Shown piece after piece: positions 15,298-24,484 of a stretch of DNA of 64,000 nt; within the stretch, counting starts at the first letter, position 1; every line of letters starts with the position of its first letter. The DNA comes from Clostridium sp. SY8519 (GTDB lineage: Bacteria; Bacillota; Clostridia; Lachnospirales; Lachnospiraceae): positions 2,170,501 through 2,234,500 of the forward strand of contig NC_015737.1 in assembly GCF_000270305.1 (NCBI RefSeq). Direction: 5' to 3'. The notes beneath the pieces are model-generated. The model did not search any database. It was not told the origin of the DNA and was given only the letters and a program-made list of their open reading frames with translations. Both the position numbers and the translations under genes were made by a program.

Positions 15298-16077
15298 ATG
15301 AAAAGACCAAAACCGCATATCCTGCCGGCAGGATTTATTCACAAATGCATTATTAAAGATAATCAGGATTTTACGGATTTTAATTATGAAAATTATCTCA
15401 GGGAGTTTCTGAACGCGTCTGCCTGGTTTATGAAACGGACCGGCGGCGAGGCATTCCAGAAGCCGGTCAGCGAGGCCCATGGAGAATACGATGCGTATAC
15501 CGGGACGTACAGCATTGATTTTAAACGCATCCTGGGGGAATCAGCGACAAAAGCGGTGAAATTCACCTCCCCGCAGATCATACGCAGCCCGGATGGAACG
15601 GTGTATACGATCCGGCCGGCATACGGCAGACATTATGACACCGTCCGCATGGATGTGCTGCTGCGGAATTATACACTGGAGGAGCTGGAGCACCTTGGCA
15701 GACAGCAGCGGCCGGGAATACAGAATCAGCCGAACCGGGACGTATGGGCCTATCTGCACCTGCTGGGGCGGCAGAAGAACCTGCTGTTATACTATCCGGT
15801 GGTATTTTTCCGGCAGTCCCAGGATTCTGCCGGGGAAATACAGGCCATCGTGGACGCACTTTACGCAGATTTCAGCAGTTCCTTAAATTACCGCATGCTG
15901 GCAGCCGCCAGATATGAGACGTATCTGAGTGTGTTTTACGAAAACCAGCTGCTGATTCTGCAGAGCAGTACGGAAGGACTGGACTGTGTGGATCAGGTTC
16001 CGGTGAATATGAGTCCCACCTTCTGTGAAATCCTGGACTGCTACGATCAACTGGATTATTTTGACCGAAGGGCATAG
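15298..16077 (+). CDS. Hypothetical protein, 259 aa
   Basis: I do not recognise a family. The product is soluble, Tyr-rich and mixed alpha/beta, with no signal peptide, membrane segment or clear catalytic motif. Phrases such as EAHGEYDAYTGTYSIDFKR and KAVKFTSPQIIRSPDGTVYT look like a folded domain of a conserved but uncharacterised clostridial protein. The ribosome binding site is weak (GGAAAGAGAAAG), and two palindromes lie just upstream. It is divergent from the ene-reductase and convergent with the metallo-hydrolase. The last codons lie inside a 40-bp tandem duplication. It is not a chalcone isomerase as far as I can tell. Confidence 0.6.
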   Translation: MKRPKPHILPAGFIHKCIIKDNQDFTDFNYENYLREFLNASAWFMKRTGGEAFQKPVSEAHGEYDAYTGTYSIDFKRILGESATKAVKFTSPQIIRSPDGTVYTIRPAYGRHYDTVRMDVLLRNYTLEELEHLGRQQRPGIQNQPNRDVWAYLHLLGRQKNLLLYYPVVFFRQSQDSAGEIQAIVDALYADFSSSLNYRMLAAARYETYLSVFYENQLLILQSSTEGLDCVDQVPVNMSPTFCEILDCYDQLDYFDRRA

Positions 16078-16130
16078 TGTTTGTTTTCAGCCGGATTATT
16101 TTGCGCGAAGGAATTAGCGGCTGTTTTCCG
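16051..16130. repeat. 40-bp tandem duplication at convergent gene ends
   Basis: GGATTATTTTGACCGAAGG at 16053 recurs as GGATTATTTTGCGCGAAGG at 16093. The duplicated block spans the 3' ends of both flanking genes. Confidence 0.55.
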
Positions 16131-16890
16131 CCGGAATCCGGATTTTGGAGTGCCCGTACTGAATGGTGACGGTGGGAATGCCCAGAAGGACTTCTTCCGA
16201 ACCGGGGACAGGGACCGGATGGGAGGCATTGGCCAGCACTTCACGCAAAAAGGATTGGGGCAGGGGTTCTGTGGTGTGGCTTCCCAGATAGGAATCGAAA
16301 GGAAGGGACAGGGCATAGGTTAAGGTATGGCACAGAACTTCCAGGGAGTCATGGTTGTCCGCAAACATGAAACAGTCATCGCTAAAGGCGTCTCCGGACA
16401 GCAGCAGGCGGTCTTCCACGGCCAGCAGACCGATTTCGCCTTTGGTATGCCCCGGCAGATGCACCAGCTGCACATGCACGCCGCCCAGGTCATAGGATTC
16501 TGTTCCGGACAGCGGATGGATGACTGTCTCAGGAGCCGCGATGTATGCGGCTTTTTTTTCTTTTGGCAGCCCATAAGCAGCGGCAAACTGGAAAAAGGTG
16601 GAAATTCTGGCAGTGCGGGTGCAGGTGCGCTGATAAGCCTCCAGATCTGCCGGGTGCAGCCAGGCCTCCGCAAACTGCCAGTCTCCCTGGACATGGTCAA
16701 TGTGTCCGTGGGTATTGATCAGACGGTAAGGGACGTCCAGAAACTGCTCCGCAAAGGCGCGGTTGTCACCGATGCCAAAACCGGCATCCACCAGGATCGC
16801 GGAGCGGGTGCCCCGTATAATACTGAAGTACGTGCCGTCAACTTCCTGTATGTGCCAGACGTGGGGGCTGGCCTGAATGATTTCATGCAT
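16114..16890 (-). CDS. Metallo-beta-lactamase-fold hydrolase, 258 aa
   Basis: The metal-binding motif THGHIDHVQG (HxHxDH form, around residues 60-69), the following HLPGHTKGEIG and SGDAF provide the canonical dinuclear ligands of the glyoxalase II-like branch. Such enzymes hydrolyse thioesters, lactones or phosphodiesters, and the substrate here cannot be told. No signal peptide is present, so it acts in the cytosol. The ATG at 16890 has AAGGAG 8 bp upstream. It runs divergently from the phosphate-uptake pair and ends in the 40-bp duplicated block. Confidence 0.85.
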   Translation of the reverse strand: MHEIIQASPHVWHIQEVDGTYFSIIRGTRSAILVDAGFGIGDNRAFAEQFLDVPYRLINTHGHIDHVQGDWQFAEAWLHPADLEAYQRTCTRTARISTFFQFAAAYGLPKEKKAAYIAAPETVIHPLSGTESYDLGGVHVQLVHLPGHTKGEIGLLAVEDRLLLSGDAFSDDCFMFADNHDSLEVLCHTLTYALSLPFDSYLGSHTTEPLPQSFLREVLANASHPVPVPGSEEVLLGIPTVTIQYGHSKIRIPAENSR

Positions 16891-17072
16891 AAAAATTCTC
16901 CTTGCTCAATGATAATATGATAATGTAAGCATTATACCCCATACGTTCGGATTTGTCTCTGCACGGAATTTTTACACAGACTTTACGTATGGGTGTTTTT
17001 CTTTTCCTATATTTTACTATGATAAAATACGTGACAAAAGAATGAATAAAAATTGAGAAGGATAAGAGACCT

Positions 17073-17693
17073 ATGAGCAAAAAACAGGATAAATTATTTG
17101 TACAGCTTCTGCGGATCGCGGAGAACATGAAACAGACCGCAGCAGAATTTCAATCTTATCAGATTCTGGAAAACGGCAAAAACATGACAGAATTCTCCGA
17201 TCGGATCAAGGAACTGGAGAGTGTTGGAGATACGCTGGTACATGAGACGATTGTGGAGCTGAACAAATCCTTTATCACACCCATCGAGCACGAGGATATT
17301 CTGCAGCTCGCGGAACGCATGGATGAAGTGGTGGACGGCATTGAGGAAAGCACCATATACATGGATATGTTCGGCCTGTATCAGAAGGATGAATATATTG
17401 AGGCATTTAAGGAGAATCTGAAGCTCTGCACGGAAGAACTGCAGACCGCGGTGGAGCTTCTTGCGGCGAAAAAACTGGCGGACATTCACGCCCATACGGT
17501 CAATGTGAAGAGTTATGAAGAAACCTGTGATCATGTGGAACGTACCGCCATCCGGGAATTGTTTGAAAAATATAAAGAAGATCCGCTGACGATCATGAAG
17601 CGGAAGGATATTTACCAGCTGCTGGAGAATACGGTGGACAACTGTCAGCTCGTGGCGAAACTGCTGGATATGGTAGTGATGAAGAATATGTAG
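17073..17693 (+). CDS. DUF47 (PhoU-like) Pit accessory protein, 206 aa
   Basis: The product is almost entirely alpha-helical and follows the PhoU-like DUF47 pattern: an early FVQLLRIAENMKQTA helix, then HETIVELNKSFITPIEHEDILQLAERMDEVVDGIEE, the most conserved part of the family. DUF47 proteins are encoded next to Pit phosphate transporters and modulate them. Here the pit gene starts 14 bp after the stop, so the two form an operon. The ATG follows GAAGGATAAG. No Pho box could be identified by eye. Confidence 0.9.
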   Translation: MSKKQDKLFVQLLRIAENMKQTAAEFQSYQILENGKNMTEFSDRIKELESVGDTLVHETIVELNKSFITPIEHEDILQLAERMDEVVDGIEESTIYMDMFGLYQKDEYIEAFKENLKLCTEELQTAVELLAAKKLADIHAHTVNVKSYEETCDHVERTAIRELFEKYKEDPLTIMKRKDIYQLLENTVDNCQLVAKLLDMVVMKNM

Positions 17694-17706
17694 GAGGACA
17701 GCATCC

Positions 17707-18696
17707 ATGACGATATTGATTGTGATCATACTGCTGGCCTTCTGTTTTGATTTTATCAACGGATTTCACGATACGGCAAATGCGATTGCCACCTGTGTTT
17801 CCACCAGGGCGCTGAAGCTGCCCATAGCGATTGCCATGGCTGCAGTCATGAATTTTCTGGGCGCCATTCTGTTTACGGGTGTGGCGGAGACGATCGCCAA
17901 AAATATTGTAAATCTGGATCTGGTGAAAAACGGCTCGGTGGTGCTGGCTACGGCTATCGGCACGGCAATCATCTGGAACCTGCTGACCTGGCTGCTGGGC
18001 ATCCCAAGCAGCTCTTCCCATGCGCTGATCGGTGCCATGATCGGCGCTTCCATCGCGGACGGCGGCGCCTATGCCATCCATGTCAGCGGTGTCCTGCGCA
18101 TTATTTCCGGCCTGATCGCCACTCCGTTCATTGCCATTGGCGCAGGCTATCTGATGTTCAGCCTGTTTAAAAAGCTATTCTTCCATGTCAACGCGGTAAA
18201 GGGGAACCGCGTTTTCCGGAAAGTGCAGATTTTTTCTGCTGCGTTCCAGGCTTTTTCCCATGGGTCCAATGACGCGCAGAAGTCCATGGGAATTATAACC
18301 ATGGCGCTGGTCAGCCACGGGGTGCTGCAGACCATGACGGTGCCTCACTGGGTGCAGATCGGCTGCGCGGCGGCCATGTGTCTGGGTACTTCCATCGGCG
18401 GATGGAGAATCATCAAAACCGTGGGAACCGGCATTATGAAAATCCGGCCGGTGAACGGTGTGGCTGCGGATCTGGCGGCTTCGCTTGTGATACAGGTGGC
18501 CACACATTTTGATCTGCCGGTCAGCACCACCCATGTGATTTCCTCCTCCATCATCGGCGTCGGGGCATCCCAGAGGATCAAGGCAGTGAAGTGGCTGACC
18601 GCCCGCAAGATGGTGATGGCCTGGTTTATTACCATCCCGATTACGGTAGGGGTGTCCTTCGGACTGTTTCATCTGATTGCGCTCTTTCTTCACTGA
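17707..18696 (+). CDS. pit: Inorganic phosphate transporter, PiT family, 329 aa
   Basis: The two inverted PD001131-type signatures are present: FINGFHDTANAIATCVSTRAL near the N-terminus and FSHGSNDAQKSMGIITMAL in the middle, with GIPSSSSHALIGAM and PVSTTHVISSSIIGVG. About ten membrane segments are predicted. It imports phosphate (as metal-phosphate or with H+/Na+) across the cytoplasmic membrane. At 329 aa it is the short form lacking a large central loop, as in many Firmicutes. GGAGG precedes the ATG, and it is co-transcribed with the DUF47 gene. Confidence 0.93.
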   Translation: MTILIVIILLAFCFDFINGFHDTANAIATCVSTRALKLPIAIAMAAVMNFLGAILFTGVAETIAKNIVNLDLVKNGSVVLATAIGTAIIWNLLTWLLGIPSSSSHALIGAMIGASIADGGAYAIHVSGVLRIISGLIATPFIAIGAGYLMFSLFKKLFFHVNAVKGNRVFRKVQIFSAAFQAFSHGSNDAQKSMGIITMALVSHGVLQTMTVPHWVQIGCAAAMCLGTSIGGWRIIKTVGTGIMKIRPVNGVAADLAASLVIQVATHFDLPVSTTHVISSSIIGVGASQRIKAVKWLTARKMVMAWFITIPITVGVSFGLFHLIALFLH

Positions 18697-18735
18697 TTCG
18701 TTCCGGACTGTAATAAAACCTTAATGATTCAGACA

Positions 18736-18764
18736 TTGTAGTTTTGCGCTGGAAGGAGTACAAT
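18736..18764 (+). promoter_or_regulatory. Promoter of dapA
   Basis: TTGTAG (18736-18741), 17 bp, TACAAT (18759-18764), 40 bp before the ATG at 18804. Confidence 0.65.
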
Positions 18765-18803
18765 GAGCTACAGCTATGTACAAAGAATCAAGGAGGATCG
18801 AAT

Positions 18804-19688
18804 ATGTCAATTTTCAAAGGTGCCGGAGTAGCAATCGCCACTCCGATGAAGGAAGACGGAACGATCAATTTTGAAGCATTCGGAAAGCTGATCGAAATGC
18901 AGGTTCAGGGACATACGGATGCGATTATTGCGGTAGGCACGTCCGGAGAAGCGTCTACGCTGGAAGATGATGAACATATGGAAGCAGTCCGCTACTGCAT
19001 TGACAAAGTGGCAGGGCGGATTCCGGTAATTGCCGGAACTGGCTCCAACAATACCGCCCATGCGGTTATGATGTCCAAACTGGCCCAGCAGGCCGGCGCA
19101 GACGGCTGTCTGGTGGTAACTCCTTACTATAACAAGGCTACACAGGACGGACTGATCGCAAGCTATACCGCCATTGCTTCCGCTGTGGATATCCCAATTA
19201 TCATGTATAATGTCCCGTCCCGGACCGGATGCAATATCCAGCCGGAGACAGCGGCATACCTGGGAAAACATGTGGACAACATTGTGGCCATCAAAGAAGC
19301 CAGCGGAAATATCAGTCAGATCGCCCACACCATCGAGCTGGCGGAAGGCTCTCTGGATGTGATTTCCGGCAATGACGACCAGATTGTGCCGATTATGGCG
19401 CTGGGCGGCATCGGCGTGATTTCCGTGCTGTCCAATGTGGCACCCCGGTTTACCCATGACATGTGCCAGCTGTGTCTGGACGGTGATTTCGCGGCAGCCC
19501 GGAAGATGCAGATCCAGGCACTGCCGCTGATCCGCGCGCTTTTCTCGGAGGTCAATCCGATTCCGGTGAAGGCTGCGCTGAACATGCTTGGCATTAAGGC
19601 GGGCATTCCCCGTCTGCCGCTGACAGAGATGCGGCCGGAGCATCAGACGGTGCTGCGCGCGGAACTGGAAAACATGGGACTATTATAA
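18804..19688 (+). CDS. dapA: 4-hydroxy-tetrahydrodipicolinate synthase, 294 aa
   Basis: It condenses pyruvate with aspartate semialdehyde in lysine/diaminopimelate synthesis. Visible are the GTSGEASTL phosphate-binding loop, the catalytic Tyr in MYNVPSRTGCN and the Schiff-base Lys in IVAIKEASGN. The length of 294 aa is typical. The start is at 18804, with AAGGAGG 8 bp upstream; a longer frame from 18744 would place the promoter -10 inside the gene. A HAD phosphatase gene follows by 31 bp. Aspartokinase lies at 21108 on the other strand. Confidence 0.95.
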   Translation: MSIFKGAGVAIATPMKEDGTINFEAFGKLIEMQVQGHTDAIIAVGTSGEASTLEDDEHMEAVRYCIDKVAGRIPVIAGTGSNNTAHAVMMSKLAQQAGADGCLVVTPYYNKATQDGLIASYTAIASAVDIPIIMYNVPSRTGCNIQPETAAYLGKHVDNIVAIKEASGNISQIAHTIELAEGSLDVISGNDDQIVPIMALGGIGVISVLSNVAPRFTHDMCQLCLDGDFAAARKMQIQALPLIRALFSEVNPIPVKAALNMLGIKAGIPRLPLTEMRPEHQTVLRAELENMGLL

Positions 19689-19719
19689 ATTTTCGTTACG
19701 GCACAGAAACGGACAGCCT

Positions 19720-20373
19720 ATGAGACAGAAAAGATACGACACCTTATTATTTGACCTGGACGGCACCATCGTGGATTCCGGACCGGGAATTATGCGGTCC
19801 GTCCAGTACGCGCTGGATCATTTCGGGCTTCCGGATCAGCCGGAGGAGAAGCTGCGCCGCTTTATCGGACCGTCCCTGATGGATTCTTTCACTGCGTATT
19901 ACGGGATGAAGGAAGCGGACGCCCGCAGAGCCGTGGAATATTACCGGGAGTGCTATGACGGCTCCCAGGTGCTGAACGCTTCCCTGTATCAGGGGATCAG
20001 AGACAGCTTAAACTGGCTTCAGGCAGACGGCAGGCAGATGGTTCTGGTGACCACAAAGCCGCTGGTATTTGCGGAACGCATTCTGAAGCATTTCCATCTG
20101 GATCACTTGTTTCCGAATAAAGTGTGTCCGGAACTGACCGATCCCAGTTCAGACAAGGGACGTCTGATCCGGACCGCAGAGAAAAAAGCAGGGTTTGACC
20201 CGGCAGACGCGGTTATGATCGGGGACACCCGGTATGATATGGCAGGCGCAAGGGAAACCGGCGTGGATGCCATAGGCGTGACTTACGGATATGGGACACC
20301 GGAGGAGCTGAAACAGGCAGGAGCGGATCTGCTGGTGCATTCACCGGCGGAACTGTACGCGGCTCTGTCCTGA
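19720..20373 (+). CDS. HAD-superfamily hydrolase, phosphoglycolate phosphatase-like, 217 aa
   Basis: HAD motif I is LLFDLDGTIVDSG (nucleophile Asp), motif II is VLVTTKPL, and motif IV is MIGDTRYDMAGA, with the helical cap (residues ~18-85) of the Gph/PpaX subgroup. Likely substrates are small phosphate esters or pyrophosphate, and the exact one cannot be told. It follows dapA by 31 bp and has no clear promoter of its own, so co-transcription is likely. Confidence 0.88.
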   Translation: MRQKRYDTLLFDLDGTIVDSGPGIMRSVQYALDHFGLPDQPEEKLRRFIGPSLMDSFTAYYGMKEADARRAVEYYRECYDGSQVLNASLYQGIRDSLNWLQADGRQMVLVTTKPLVFAERILKHFHLDHLFPNKVCPELTDPSSDKGRLIRTAEKKAGFDPADAVMIGDTRYDMAGARETGVDAIGVTYGYGTPEELKQAGADLLVHSPAELYAALS

Positions 20374-20481
20374 TTACCTGCCGGAGCTATATGCGGCACT
20401 GGCCGGAACGGCCGGAAGGGATTTATGCGGCTCCGGTTTAGGAACCGGCGAAGAAGTAAAAATACAGGGGAGGACACAGAG

Positions 20482-21015
20482 ATGGCACTGACTGCAGAAG
20501 AACTGTTTCAATATCGGAGAAGCACAAGGAAATATCAGGAAAAACAGATCACAGAAGAACAGCTGGAAAAGATTCTGGCCGCGGCGCAGAATGCGCCGCT
20601 GGCTATGGGAAACCGGAAAAAAACACATCTGACCGTTGTGCAGGATCCGGCGCTTCTGGATGCTATTCGGGCATGCTGTCAGGTAGAATCCCGCAAGCAT
20701 CCGGGAACCATGCTGGATTCTTTCCATGGGGCGCCGACAGCCATTTTCGTGTCGGAGGCAGGCATTTCGGAAGACAGAATCGAACTGTGCGACGCGGCCT
20801 GCATCATTGAGAATATGATGCTGGAAGCCACAAATCTGGGCCTGGGCTGCTGCTATATCTGGGGCTGTCTGCCGCTGCTTAAGGCGGACCGGGAGTTGGT
20901 TGCACGTCTGAAGCTTCCGGAAGGGCATGAGATCCTTTCGGGATTTGTATGCGGGACACCGGTGAAACCGCTGTACGCAAAGGAAAGGGAACCCTTTGGC
21001 GTGACCAGAATTTAA
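20482..21015 (+). CDS. Nitroreductase-family FMN protein, 177 aa
   Basis: The N-terminal RRSTRKYQEKQI is the FMN-phosphate-binding motif of the nitroreductase fold. Further on are the conserved DAACIIENMMLEATNLGLGCCYIWG and the C-terminal GFVCGTPVK. Family members reduce nitro, quinone or flavin substrates with NAD(P)H. The ATG at 20482 is preceded by GGGGAGG, whereas a longer frame from 20425 lacks a signal. It is probably the last gene of the dapA-HAD transcript, which ends at the terminator at 21059. Confidence 0.88.
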   Translation: MALTAEELFQYRRSTRKYQEKQITEEQLEKILAAAQNAPLAMGNRKKTHLTVVQDPALLDAIRACCQVESRKHPGTMLDSFHGAPTAIFVSEAGISEDRIELCDAACIIENMMLEATNLGLGCCYIWGCLPLLKADRELVARLKLPEGHEILSGFVCGTPVKPLYAKEREPFGVTRI

Positions 21016-21058
21016 CGGGAGAACCGGAAAAACAGAATAAGAACAGAAAGAAAAAGAA

Positions 21059-21085
21059 CCTGCCAGAGCGGCAGGCCCTTTTTCT
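21059..21085. terminator. Terminator between nitroreductase and aspartokinase genes
   Basis: CCTGCC-AGAGC-GGCAGG followed by CCCTTTTTCTTT, between convergent genes. Confidence 0.8.
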
Positions 21086-21107
21086 TTCTGGACCGGAACA
21101 ACCGGTG

Positions 21108-22421
21108 TTATTCTTTTACAAACACATCGTAGATGCTTCGGATCGCTTTTTCGAAGTCTTTCTCCTCGATGCCGATGATGATGTTGAGTTCAGAGGACCC
21201 CTGGTCGATCAGGCGGATGTTGATATTTGCCTTTTCCAGGGAAGTGAATATTTTGGCTGCAGTCCCATGGGCGGATTTCATACCTCTGCCAACCACTGCG
21301 ATCAGGGCAAGACCGGAGTCAATCTCTACGGTGTCCGGCTGCGCGAGGCGGTGAATGCCGGATACCACCCGCTGTTCTTTGTCTAAAAACTCGTCTTCAT
21401 GGACAGCGACGGTCATGGTGTCAATTCCCGAAGGCATGTGCTCAATCGAGATGCCGTTTTCTTCAAAGGCCTGCAGGACTTTGCGGCAGAAGCCGATTTC
21501 GGAATTCATCATGGCCTTGGTGATCTGTACGGTGCAGAATCCCTTCTTTCCGGCGATACCGGTAATGGTATATTTGGATTTTCTGGCGGAACTTTCTACA
21601 ATCCAGGTACCTTCGTCTTCTGGACGGTTTGTGTTTTTGATATTGATCGGAATACCGATTTCCCGGATCGGGAAGATCGCGTCCTCGTGCAGTACGGAGG
21701 CGCCCATATAGCTGAGTTCACGCAGCTCCCGATAAGTGATGGTATTGATGGCTTTCGGTTTGTGCACGATGCGTGGATCGGCAATCAGGAAACCGGATAC
21801 ATCGGTCCAGTTTTCGTAAATATCCGCTTTGGCAGAAGCAGCCACTACGGAGCCGGTGACATCAGAGCCGCCCCGGGAGAAAGTTTTGACGCGTCCGTCT
21901 TTTCCGCGGCCGAAGAAACCGGGGATGACAGCTTTCGGATGTTCCTCCAGCGCCTTGCTGAGGACTTTCTTTGTTTTGTACAGATTCAAGGCACCCTCTT
22001 CGTTAAAGAAGATGACATCATAGGCGTCGATGAAGTCATAGCCCAGATAGCAGGCCATGATCTTGGCATTCAGATATTCGCCGCGGGAAGCCGCATAGTC
22101 TTCATAGGGGGTTTCTTTCAGGGTGGCGGCAATTTCGCGGAATTCATCCTCCAGTGTCATGGACAGTCCCAGTCCCTGGATGATCTCGTCATAGCGCTCC
22201 TTGATCAATGCCAGCTGCGCGTCCAGATCGCCGCCTTCCACAGCGATGGCATAGGCTTTCAGAAGCATGTCGGTGACTTTGACATCGTCTTTGAAACGCT
22301 TGCCGGGCGCGCTGGGGACAACAAATACCCGGGATTCATCCGCGCGGATGATATCGCCGACTTTCTGGAACTGCGCAGCATTTGCGAGAGAGCTGCCGCC
22401 GAATTTTACTACTTTTTTCAT
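21108..22421 (-). CDS. lysC: Aspartate kinase, 437 aa
   Basis: This is the first step of the aspartate pathway (lysine, threonine, methionine). The N-terminal VVKFGGSSLA binds ATP, TFSRGGSDVTGSVVAA is the central kinase motif, and two ACT domains occupy the last ~130 residues (TITGIAGKKGFCTVQITK… and LALIAVVGRGMKSAHGTAAKIF). The ACT pair is expected to bind an end-product amino acid. I chose the ATG at 22421, which gives the family's MKKVVKFGGSS start; the frame upstream is not conserved-looking. It stands alone, between the nitroreductase and adenine deaminase genes. Confidence 0.93.
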   Translation of the reverse strand: MKKVVKFGGSSLANAAQFQKVGDIIRADESRVFVVPSAPGKRFKDDVKVTDMLLKAYAIAVEGGDLDAQLALIKERYDEIIQGLGLSMTLEDEFREIAATLKETPYEDYAASRGEYLNAKIMACYLGYDFIDAYDVIFFNEEGALNLYKTKKVLSKALEEHPKAVIPGFFGRGKDGRVKTFSRGGSDVTGSVVAASAKADIYENWTDVSGFLIADPRIVHKPKAINTITYRELRELSYMGASVLHEDAIFPIREIGIPINIKNTNRPEDEGTWIVESSARKSKYTITGIAGKKGFCTVQITKAMMNSEIGFCRKVLQAFEENGISIEHMPSGIDTMTVAVHEDEFLDKEQRVVSGIHRLAQPDTVEIDSGLALIAVVGRGMKSAHGTAAKIFTSLEKANINIRLIDQGSSELNIIIGIEEKDFEKAIRSIYDVFVKE

Positions 22422-22579
22422 AATGATTGGTTCACTTTCTTCTATAGATTTGGCACGGAAATCAGATTCGACACGGAAATCCGTTGGATGCAGATACAAA
22501 GCCGATGATAGCATAAATCAGCGGAAATGTTTAGAGCTGAATGCATTTTTTGCGGAAATCCAGGGAAAAATCTGGAATT

Positions 22580-24310
22580 TTACGCTTCGATGGGGATAAA
22601 CTGAAAGTCTGTCACGTCAAAAAGCCCCAGATCGGTAAGCTTTAATTCCGGGATCACCGGCAGCGACATGAAACACAGCGTCATGATCGGATCGATGTCT
22701 TTTCGGATGCCCAGAATGTCAAAAGCCGCGGAACGGAGATCAGTCAGCTGCCGGCTGACATAGGCACCGGTCCGGTCGCTCATGATGCCGCCGATGGGCA
22801 TGGGCATAGAGGCCAGAACTTTTTCATCCTGCACCAGCACAATGCCGCCTTCCTGCTGAATCAGCGCCTGCACAGCGGCATAGATTTCTTCGTCAGATAC
22901 GCCGGCGGCAATGATATTATGGGAATCATGGGCAATGGAAACCGCTGCGGCGCCCCGGCGGATGCCGTATCCCCTAAGCAGCGCGGCAGCCATGTGGCCG
23001 GTGGCGTGGTGCCGTTCGATGACAGTCAGTTTTACAATGTCCGGATTCCGGCGGGAGTCAAGATCTCCGTCCGGGGTCAGGACAATATCAGCCGTCCCCT
23101 TGCCGGTAACAACGCCTCCCGGCTGGATATCAATGACATGCACGTGGGAGGAGTTCAGATGGAGCTTCAGCCGCTCCCGGGTGAAATCCTTGATATGGAA
23201 GCTGGAGCGCATGGCGGAACTGTCACAGCGGCGGGTATCCGGCAGATAACGGCCGTTCTCTGCACAGAGCACACCGCCGATCAGGACTTTGGACACAGAA
23301 AAATGGGTCAGATCTTCAAAAAAGACCAGGTCGGCCCGCAGTCCGGGTGCCACCGCGCCCCGGTCGCGCAGTCCGTAAGCCTCCGCGGCATTCAGCGTGG
23401 CCATCTGGATGGCGGTAAAGGGACTGAGCCCTTCTTCGACGCAGAGCCGGAGATGGTGGTCGATGTGTCCCTCGGTAAAAATGGTTTCCGGCTGGCGGTC
23501 GTCAGAACAGAGCAGGCATCTGCGGGAATTGGCCGGGGTGACAGCTTTGACCAGTGTACGCAGATCGTGGCAGGCAGATCCCTCCCGCAGCAGTACGTAC
23601 ATACCAAGAGAAAGCCGTTCCAGCATTTCCTCCTGGGAAGAGCATTCGTGGTCAGTCCGGATGCCTGCGGATACGTAGGCATTGAGAGCGGCGCCGGACA
23701 GACCGGGGGAGTGGCCGTCGATGACCTTGCCGGCCTTATGGGCGGTCATGAGCTTGTCAATGGCGCTTTCCGTGCAGTGGATCACACCGGGATAATCCAT
23801 GAATTCTCCCAGTCCCGGAACCCGGGGATCCTGAATCGGGACTTCCATGGCAGCGGCGTCAATGGTGGCTCCGTTGTGTTCAAAAGGCGTAGCCGGCACA
23901 CAGGAGGGCATCATATAGCGGATGTCCAGTGCGGTGCCTTCCGCAGCTTCCAGCATATAGTGAAAGCCCTCCATGCCGCGCACATTTACAATTTCGTGGG
24001 GATCCGCGATGATTGTGGTGGTGCCGCGGGGAACCACCATACGTCCCATTTCTTCCGGGGAGACATAGGAGGATTCGATGTGGATGTGGCTGTCGATCAG
24101 ACCGGGAGCCACATAGGCGCCGGCGGCGTCGATTTCATGATCGCAGGAGTAGCTGCCGATTCCGGCGATTACTCCGTCGGCAATGGCGATATCGCCTTCA
24201 AGGATACGGGCGTTGTAGACATCGACAATGCGGGCAGTTTTGATTACAAGGTCTGCGGGTTTTTCGCCGGCGGCTGTCCGGATCCGGCGGATCAGTTGTT
24301 CTTTTGTCAT
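22580..24310 (-). CDS. ade: Adenine deaminase, 576 aa
   Basis: It converts adenine to hypoxanthine plus ammonia in purine salvage. It is an amidohydrolase with the DSHIHIESSYVSPEEMGR metal motif, DPHEIVNVRG and DGHSPGLSGA. The C-terminal domain characteristic of Ade includes SIAHDSHNIIAAGVSD and MPIGGIMSDRTGAYV. The length is typical. AAAGGA precedes the ATG at 24310. It is divergent from an NCS2 purine permease, so uptake and deamination of adenine are likely regulated together from the 174-bp gap, which contains an AT-rich dyad (TATAGTAT-TC-ATACTGTA). Confidence 0.95.
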   Translation of the reverse strand: MTKEQLIRRIRTAAGEKPADLVIKTARIVDVYNARILEGDIAIADGVIAGIGSYSCDHEIDAAGAYVAPGLIDSHIHIESSYVSPEEMGRMVVPRGTTTIIADPHEIVNVRGMEGFHYMLEAAEGTALDIRYMMPSCVPATPFEHNGATIDAAAMEVPIQDPRVPGLGEFMDYPGVIHCTESAIDKLMTAHKAGKVIDGHSPGLSGAALNAYVSAGIRTDHECSSQEEMLERLSLGMYVLLREGSACHDLRTLVKAVTPANSRRCLLCSDDRQPETIFTEGHIDHHLRLCVEEGLSPFTAIQMATLNAAEAYGLRDRGAVAPGLRADLVFFEDLTHFSVSKVLIGGVLCAENGRYLPDTRRCDSSAMRSSFHIKDFTRERLKLHLNSSHVHVIDIQPGGVVTGKGTADIVLTPDGDLDSRRNPDIVKLTVIERHHATGHMAAALLRGYGIRRGAAAVSIAHDSHNIIAAGVSDEEIYAAVQALIQQEGGIVLVQDEKVLASMPMPIGGIMSDRTGAYVSRQLTDLRSAAFDILGIRKDIDPIMTLCFMSLPVIPELKLTDLGLFDVTDFQFIPIEA

Positions 24311-24484
24311 TGTGGTAGTTTCCTTTGTGTGGATAAAAAATTTATACTTGCATTCATAGGGAACAGCATATTATAGTATTCATACTGTAATCTATATTAT
24401 AGCCAAAGTTGTCATTCCCGGCGAGTCTTTTCTTCCAGGAGGATGCCGCGGAAGGACAGGGGAGAGACAAGGAGAGAGAAAATT

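Noticed and set aside
15298..16077. Chalcone isomerase, expected in a flavonoid pathway
   Set aside because: The 259-aa protein shows no similarity that I can recall to the E. ramulus chalcone isomerase, and it lacks comparable motifs.
22919..24376. 485-aa plus-strand frame under ade
   Set aside because: It is antisense to adenine deaminase, which has all its catalytic motifs.
24311..24484. Purine riboswitch between ade and the permease
   Set aside because: The gap lacks the conserved TATA…three-way-junction pattern and is short; only an AT-rich dyad is visible.
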